Part shown: positions 60,584-64,000 of the stretch, in pieces
How the letters are laid out: every line of letters begins with the position of its first letter
Position numbering within the stretch: the first letter of the stretch is position 1
Source of the DNA: DAHVFK01 sp035310985
GTDB taxonomy: Bacteria > Pseudomonadota > Gammaproteobacteria > Burkholderiales > SG8-39
DNA: 64,000 nt
Direction: 5' to 3'
Assembly (NCBI GenBank): GCA_035310985.1
Contig: DATGDH010000072.1
Location: 111,781 to 175,780 of the forward strand
Made by a program: the position numbers and the translations under genes
Notes under the pieces: generated by a model
Told to the model about the DNA's origin: nothing
What the model saw: the letters and a program-made list of their open reading frames with translations, nothing else
Database searches by the model: none

Positions 60584-61909
60584 ATGATCAAACGGTTCAT
60601 CCGCCGAGTTCTGGGCCTCCCCGCGCAAGGACCGCTGTGCGTGCCGGTCCAGAAGCACGGCCTGGTGCGCAGCCAGCTGAGCGCGGGCGCGCTCAAGGTA
60701 TGCGACGTTCTGCGCGAGGCTGGATTCTCCGCGTACGTCGTCGGGGGCGCGGTGCGCGACCTCCTGCTCGGGATCGAGCCGAAGGACTTCGATGTCGCGA
60801 CCGACGCGCGTCCCGAGCAGATCAAGCCGCTGTTCCGCCGGGCGCTCATCATCGGCCGACGCTTCCGCTTGGTGCATGTGATCATCGGCCAGGAAACGGT
60901 CGAGGTCTCCACATTCCGCGCTACCGATACGGAAACGGCGCAGAAGGACGAGCACGGCCGCGTCCTGCGCGACAACGTGTTTGGCTCGCAGGAGGAGGAC
61001 GCGCTGCGCCGCGACTTCTCGATCAATGCCTTGTACTACGATCCCGCGACCGAGGAGGTTGTCGACTACCACGGCGGGCTCGCCGACCTGCGCAAGCGTG
61101 CCCTGCGCATGATCGGCGACCCGGAGATCAGGTTCCGCGAAGACCCGGTGCGAATGCTGCGTGCCGTGCGACTCGCCGCAAAGCTTGGGCTGACGCTTGA
61201 CGCGAGCACGCGCGCGCCGATCCGCAGGCTCGCGTCGTTGCTCGAAGTCGTCCCGCCTGCGCGCCTATTCGACGAAATGCTCAAGCTGCTGCTCTCCGGC
61301 CACGCGAGCGCCTGTCTGCGCCAACTGCGCGAAGAAGGGCTGCATCACGGAGTGCTGCCCCTGCTCGACGTCATACTTGAGCAGCCGCTGGGCGAGCGCT
61401 TCGTAACGCTTGCGCTCGCACAGACCGACGAGCGCGTGAAGACCGACCGTCCCGTCTCGCCTGCATTCCTTTTCGCGGCACTGCTGTGGCACGAGGTGCT
61501 CGCTGCGTGGAAGGCGCGCGAGGGGCGTGGCGAGCGCACGCTGCCCGCCATCGAAGCCGCGATGGACGAGGTTCTCGACGCGCAGTGCGAGAAACTCGCG
61601 ATCACACGCAAGCTGACCGCAACCATGCGCGAGATCTGGGGCATGCAGCCCCGCTTCGAGCAGCGCTCCGGGCAGCGCCCCTACCGGCTACTGGAGACGC
61701 CGCGGTTTCGCATGTCGTACGACTTCCTGGCGCTGCGCGCAGCGAGCGGCGAGGCGAGCGCCGATCTCGAAGCCTGGTGGCGGGCATTCCAGTCCGCCGA
61801 CCCCGATAGCCGAGCAGCGATGTTGGTGCCCGGAGCAGTGACGCGCAAGCGCCGGCGCCGGCGCCGCAAGAAGCCGCCCGAAGCGGCCGATGCGCGTCAG
61901 GCCACGTGA
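60584..61909 (+). CDS. pcnB: Poly(A) polymerase I
   Basis: Adds 3' poly(A) tails that promote RNA decay. The start MIKRFIRRVLGLPAQGPLCV (60584) gives 441 residues. The class II nucleotidyltransferase core is YVVGGAVRDLLLGIEPKDFD, with catalytic aspartates in DFDVATDA; RRDFSINALYYD, RFREDPVRMLRAVRLAAKLG follow. The C-terminus is a run of Arg/Lys (RKRRRRRRKK), an RNA-binding tail usual for PcnB. The folK start overlaps its stop as GTGA. Confidence 0.96.
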   Translation: MIKRFIRRVLGLPAQGPLCVPVQKHGLVRSQLSAGALKVCDVLREAGFSAYVVGGAVRDLLLGIEPKDFDVATDARPEQIKPLFRRALIIGRRFRLVHVIIGQETVEVSTFRATDTETAQKDEHGRVLRDNVFGSQEEDALRRDFSINALYYDPATEEVVDYHGGLADLRKRALRMIGDPEIRFREDPVRMLRAVRLAAKLGLTLDASTRAPIRRLASLLEVVPPARLFDEMLKLLLSGHASACLRQLREEGLHHGVLPLLDVILEQPLGERFVTLALAQTDERVKTDRPVSPAFLFAALLWHEVLAAWKAREGRGERTLPAIEAAMDEVLDAQCEKLAITRKLTATMREIWGMQPRFEQRSGQRPYRLLETPRFRMSYDFLALRAASGEASADLEAWWRAFQSADPDSRAAMLVPGAVTRKRRRRRRKKPPEAADARQAT

Positions 61910-62391
61910 GCACCACGACCGCATACGTGGGGTTGGGGTCCAACCTCGACGGGCCGCACGGGCATGTCCTGCGCGCGCTAGATGAGCTCGCGCGGCTCCC
62001 CGGCACACGACTGGTGCGCCGCTCCGCCCTATACCGGAGCGCCCCGCTGGCACCCACGGCGCAACCCGATTTCGTCAACGCGGTCGCACAACTCGAGACC
62101 ACGCTCGAACCGAGGCGCCTCCTTGACGAGCTTTCCGCAATCGAGGCGGGCCACGGCCGCGGGCGTCCGTATCCCAATGCGCCGCGCACGCTCGATCTGG
62201 ACCTGCTGCTCTACGGGCAGACCGTGCTTGATTCGCCGGAGCTGACACTACCGCACCCGCGCATGCACGAGCGCGCGTTCGTGCTCGAGCCCCTGGCCGA
62301 GCTCGAGCCCTGCGCGATGATCCCGGGACGTGGTCGCGTCGACGAGTTGTTGCGCGACTGCCGCGGCCAGCACATCGAGCGCATCGCGTGA
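61906..62391 (+). CDS. folK: 2-amino-4-hydroxy-6-hydroxymethyldihydropteridine pyrophosphokinase
   Basis: HPPK of folate synthesis, 161 residues, GTG start. Signatures are YVGLGSNLDGP, SALYRSAPLAPTAQPDFVNA, and APRTLDLDLLLYG with the metal-binding aspartates, then LPHPRMHERAFVLEPLAEL. Translationally coupled to pcnB and to the next kinase by GTGA overlaps. Confidence 0.96.
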   Translation: MSTTTAYVGLGSNLDGPHGHVLRALDELARLPGTRLVRRSALYRSAPLAPTAQPDFVNAVAQLETTLEPRRLLDELSAIEAGHGRGRPYPNAPRTLDLDLLLYGQTVLDSPELTLPHPRMHERAFVLEPLAELEPCAMIPGRGRVDELLRDCRGQHIERIA

Positions 62392-63023
62392 TCGCGCGCC
62401 ATCGCTACATTGTCGTCGAAGGACCGATCGGCGCAGGCAAGACGACCCTTGCCAAGCGGCTCGCCGCCCGGCTGGGCTCCGATTTGCTGCTCGAGCAGCC
62501 TGGGGCCAATCCGTTCCTCGCGCGCTTCTACCAGGATATGCCGCGCTACGCGCTACCCACCCAGCTATTTTTCCTGTTCCAGCGCGCTAAGCAGATCGAG
62601 CCGCTGGCACAGCCTGACATGTTCTCGCGCGCCACGGTGTCGGACTTCCTGCTCGACAAGGACCCTCTGTTCGCGCGCATCACGCTTACGGGCGACGAAC
62701 TGTCGCTGTACGATCGGATCTACGAAGCACTGCGCCCGCACGCGCCCACGCCCGACCTCGTTGTCTACTTGCAGGCGCAGCCCGATACGTTGATCGAGCG
62801 CGTTAGGCGGCGCGCGGAGCAATTCGAGCGCGGCATCAGCGAGGAGTACCTGGCGCTGCTCGCGGAAGGCTACGCACGTTTCTTCTACCACTATACGGCC
62901 GCGCCCCTCTTGATCGTGAATTCCGAGACCCTGAATTTCGTGGAGCGCGATACGGATTTCGAGCTCCTGATCGAGCGTCTGCGCGCCATGAAGAGCCGCC
63001 GCGAGTACTTCAATCTGGGCTGA
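62388..63023 (+). CDS. Deoxynucleoside kinase (dAdo/dCyd/dGuo kinase family)
   Basis: 211 residues, GTG start overlapping folK. Walker A is VEGPIGAGKTTLAKRL (residues 10-25); other family features are LFFLFQRAKQIEPL, the catalytic/base-binding segment VSDFLLDKDPLFARITL, and the lid arginines in RVRRRAEQFERGISEEYL. It phosphorylates deoxynucleosides for salvage; the preferred base is not clear. In related genomes this gene is followed by panB and panC. Confidence 0.9.
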   Translation: MIARHRYIVVEGPIGAGKTTLAKRLAARLGSDLLLEQPGANPFLARFYQDMPRYALPTQLFFLFQRAKQIEPLAQPDMFSRATVSDFLLDKDPLFARITLTGDELSLYDRIYEALRPHAPTPDLVVYLQAQPDTLIERVRRRAEQFERGISEEYLALLAEGYARFFYHYTAAPLLIVNSETLNFVERDTDFELLIERLRAMKSRREYFNLG

Positions 63024-63031
63024 GGCGCGCC

Positions 63032-63853
63032 ATGCGCATCGTGCACGACATTGCCACTTTGCGCCGCGAGCGCGGGCAGCAGTCTCTCGCCTTCGTGCCG
63101 ACCATGGGCAGCCTCCACAACGGCCACCTGGCACTGGTGCGCCTCGCGCGCTCGCGCGCCGTCCGCGTCGCCGTCAGCATCTATGTCAACCGGCTGCAGT
63201 TCGCAGCGGGCGAGGACTTCGAGCGTTACCCGCGTAGCCTGGAGAGCGACTGCGAGAAGCTGCGGGCCGAAAACGTGGACCTCGTGTTCGCCCCGGCCGA
63301 GCAGGAGCTCTATCCCGAGGCACAGCGCTATATCGTCGAGCCGCCGCCGATAGCCAACGAGTTAGAGGGGAAATTTCGGCCGCGGTTCTTCCATGGCGTC
63401 GCCACCGTTGTGCTCAAGCTGTTCAATTGCGTGCAGCCGACATTTGCCGTATTCGGCAAGAAGGACTACCAACAGCTCGTCATCGTGCAAGGCATGGTGC
63501 GCCAATTCGACCTGCCTGTGGAGGTCGTCGCGGGCGAAACGGTGCGCGAAGCCGACGGCCTGGCGATGAGCTCGCGCAACATCTATCTCTCGGCCGCCGA
63601 GCGCGCCGAGGCACCGACGCTGCATCGCACGCTGCGCGGCATACAGGCGCGAATCAACGCGGGCGAGCGCGACTACGGCGCGCTCGGCGCGCAGGCAATG
63701 CGCACGCTCGTCGCTTCGGGATGGGTACCGGACTATGTCGAGGTGCGCGAGCGGCGCACGCTCGCCTTGCCCACGCCCGCCCACCGGGAACTCGTGGTAC
63801 TCGCCGCAGCGCGTCTCGGCGCAACGCGACTCATCGACAACATCGAAGTGTGA
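63032..63853 (+). CDS. panC: Pantothenate synthetase
   Basis: Joins pantoate and beta-alanine using ATP. The 273-residue protein has the HIGH-type motif PTMGSLHNGHLALV, VSIYVNRLQF, the phosphate loop FGKKDYQQLVIVQGM, and GLAMSSRNIYLS. It starts 8 bases after the kinase gene. panB, usually between the kinase and panC, is absent here. Its TGA stop directly abuts the stop of the convergent partial gene (TGATCA). Confidence 0.96.
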   Translation: MRIVHDIATLRRERGQQSLAFVPTMGSLHNGHLALVRLARSRAVRVAVSIYVNRLQFAAGEDFERYPRSLESDCEKLRAENVDLVFAPAEQELYPEAQRYIVEPPPIANELEGKFRPRFFHGVATVVLKLFNCVQPTFAVFGKKDYQQLVIVQGMVRQFDLPVEVVAGETVREADGLAMSSRNIYLSAAERAEAPTLHRTLRGIQARINAGERDYGALGAQAMRTLVASGWVPDYVEVRERRTLALPTPAHRELVVLAAARLGATRLIDNIEV

Positions 63854-64000
63854 TCAGCCCGGATAGGGCTCGAAGGTGATCGCCTCCACTGGGCAGCCCA
63901 TCGCGCTCGCGAGCCTGTCCATGGCTTCGTCGGTGAGGCGAACTGTCAGAAACTCGCCTTCCGCGCCCTTGGCGGCGATGAAGGTCTTCGCGGAGGCCTC
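63854..64000 (-). CDS. C-terminal end of an unidentified gene (cut by window edge)
   Basis: The last 48 codons of a minus-strand frame ending ...RLTDEAMDRLASAMGCPVEA and a final FEPYPG. The composition looks coding and the stop abuts the panC stop with no gap. The fragment is too short for me to name a family; the rest lies beyond the right edge. Confidence 0.55.
   Translation of the reverse strand, partial: EASAKTFIAAKGAEGEFLTVRLTDEAMDRLASAMGCPVEAITFEPYPG

Overview
The window is chromosomal DNA of a GC-rich betaproteobacterium. This rests on the complete mraZ-to-ftsZ division/cell-wall cluster in its classical order, a glrK-qseG-glrR regulatory operon, a fold-III ornithine decarboxylase, and a pcnB-folK-deoxynucleoside kinase-panC run. 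I saw no rRNA, tRNA, CRISPR array, insertion sequence or prophage. Coding density is very high: no gene-free stretch exceeds 300 bases, the longest being about 275 bases upstream of mraZ.

Layout. 1-17231 (minus strand): dcw cluster mraZ-rsmH-ftsL-ftsI-murE-murF-mraY-murD-ftsW-murG-murC-murB-ddl-ftsQ-ftsA-ftsZ, with ftsZ cut by the left edge; a sigma70-type promoter and 10-bp-phased MraZ boxes lie upstream of mraZ. 17404-30867: catabolic genes, including an Ldh2-type dehydrogenase, a 3-oxoacid CoA-transferase pair, a beta-hydroxyacid dehydrogenase, an M24-fold protein with an altered metal ligand, an IlvD/Edd sugar-acid dehydratase, an HpcH aldolase, a 2-hydroxyacid dehydrogenase, zwf, a FAH-type hydratase, a CaiB/BaiF CoA-transferase and an orphan DGQHR-domain protein. 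30966-41001: a DUF1223 protein, the GlrK-QseG-GlrR system, folA, ornithine decarboxylase behind a promoter and a 21-codon leader ORF, dcd, apbC and metG. 41045-43878: a signalling trio (cyclase-fold/PEGA protein, TssQ-like lipoprotein, Ser/Thr kinase).

43920-51068 is the most unusual region: a six-gene hydrogenase-4-like operon (hyfB, C, E, F, G, I). The membrane proton-translocation parts and the N2-type Fe-S subunit look intact, but the HyfG-like large subunit has lost all four nickel-binding cysteines and no ferredoxin subunit is encoded. It is best read as an energy-converting hydrogenase-related (Ehr-type) complex, not a hydrogenase.

51090-64000: a pilin-like protein, acylphosphatase, a HTH regulator with a perfect inverted-repeat operator facing an FAD-oxidase-like gene, dnaE, a frameshifted EamA transporter, purM, hda, a HAD phosphatase, pcnB, folK, a deoxynucleoside kinase and panC (without panB beside it).

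Two genome-style features recur. Convergent gene pairs repeatedly share a 4-bp stop overlap, four times the palindrome CTAG and once TTAG. Several plus-strand genes have a TAGAAT-like -10 box 24-26 nt before the start codon, and others appear almost leaderless.
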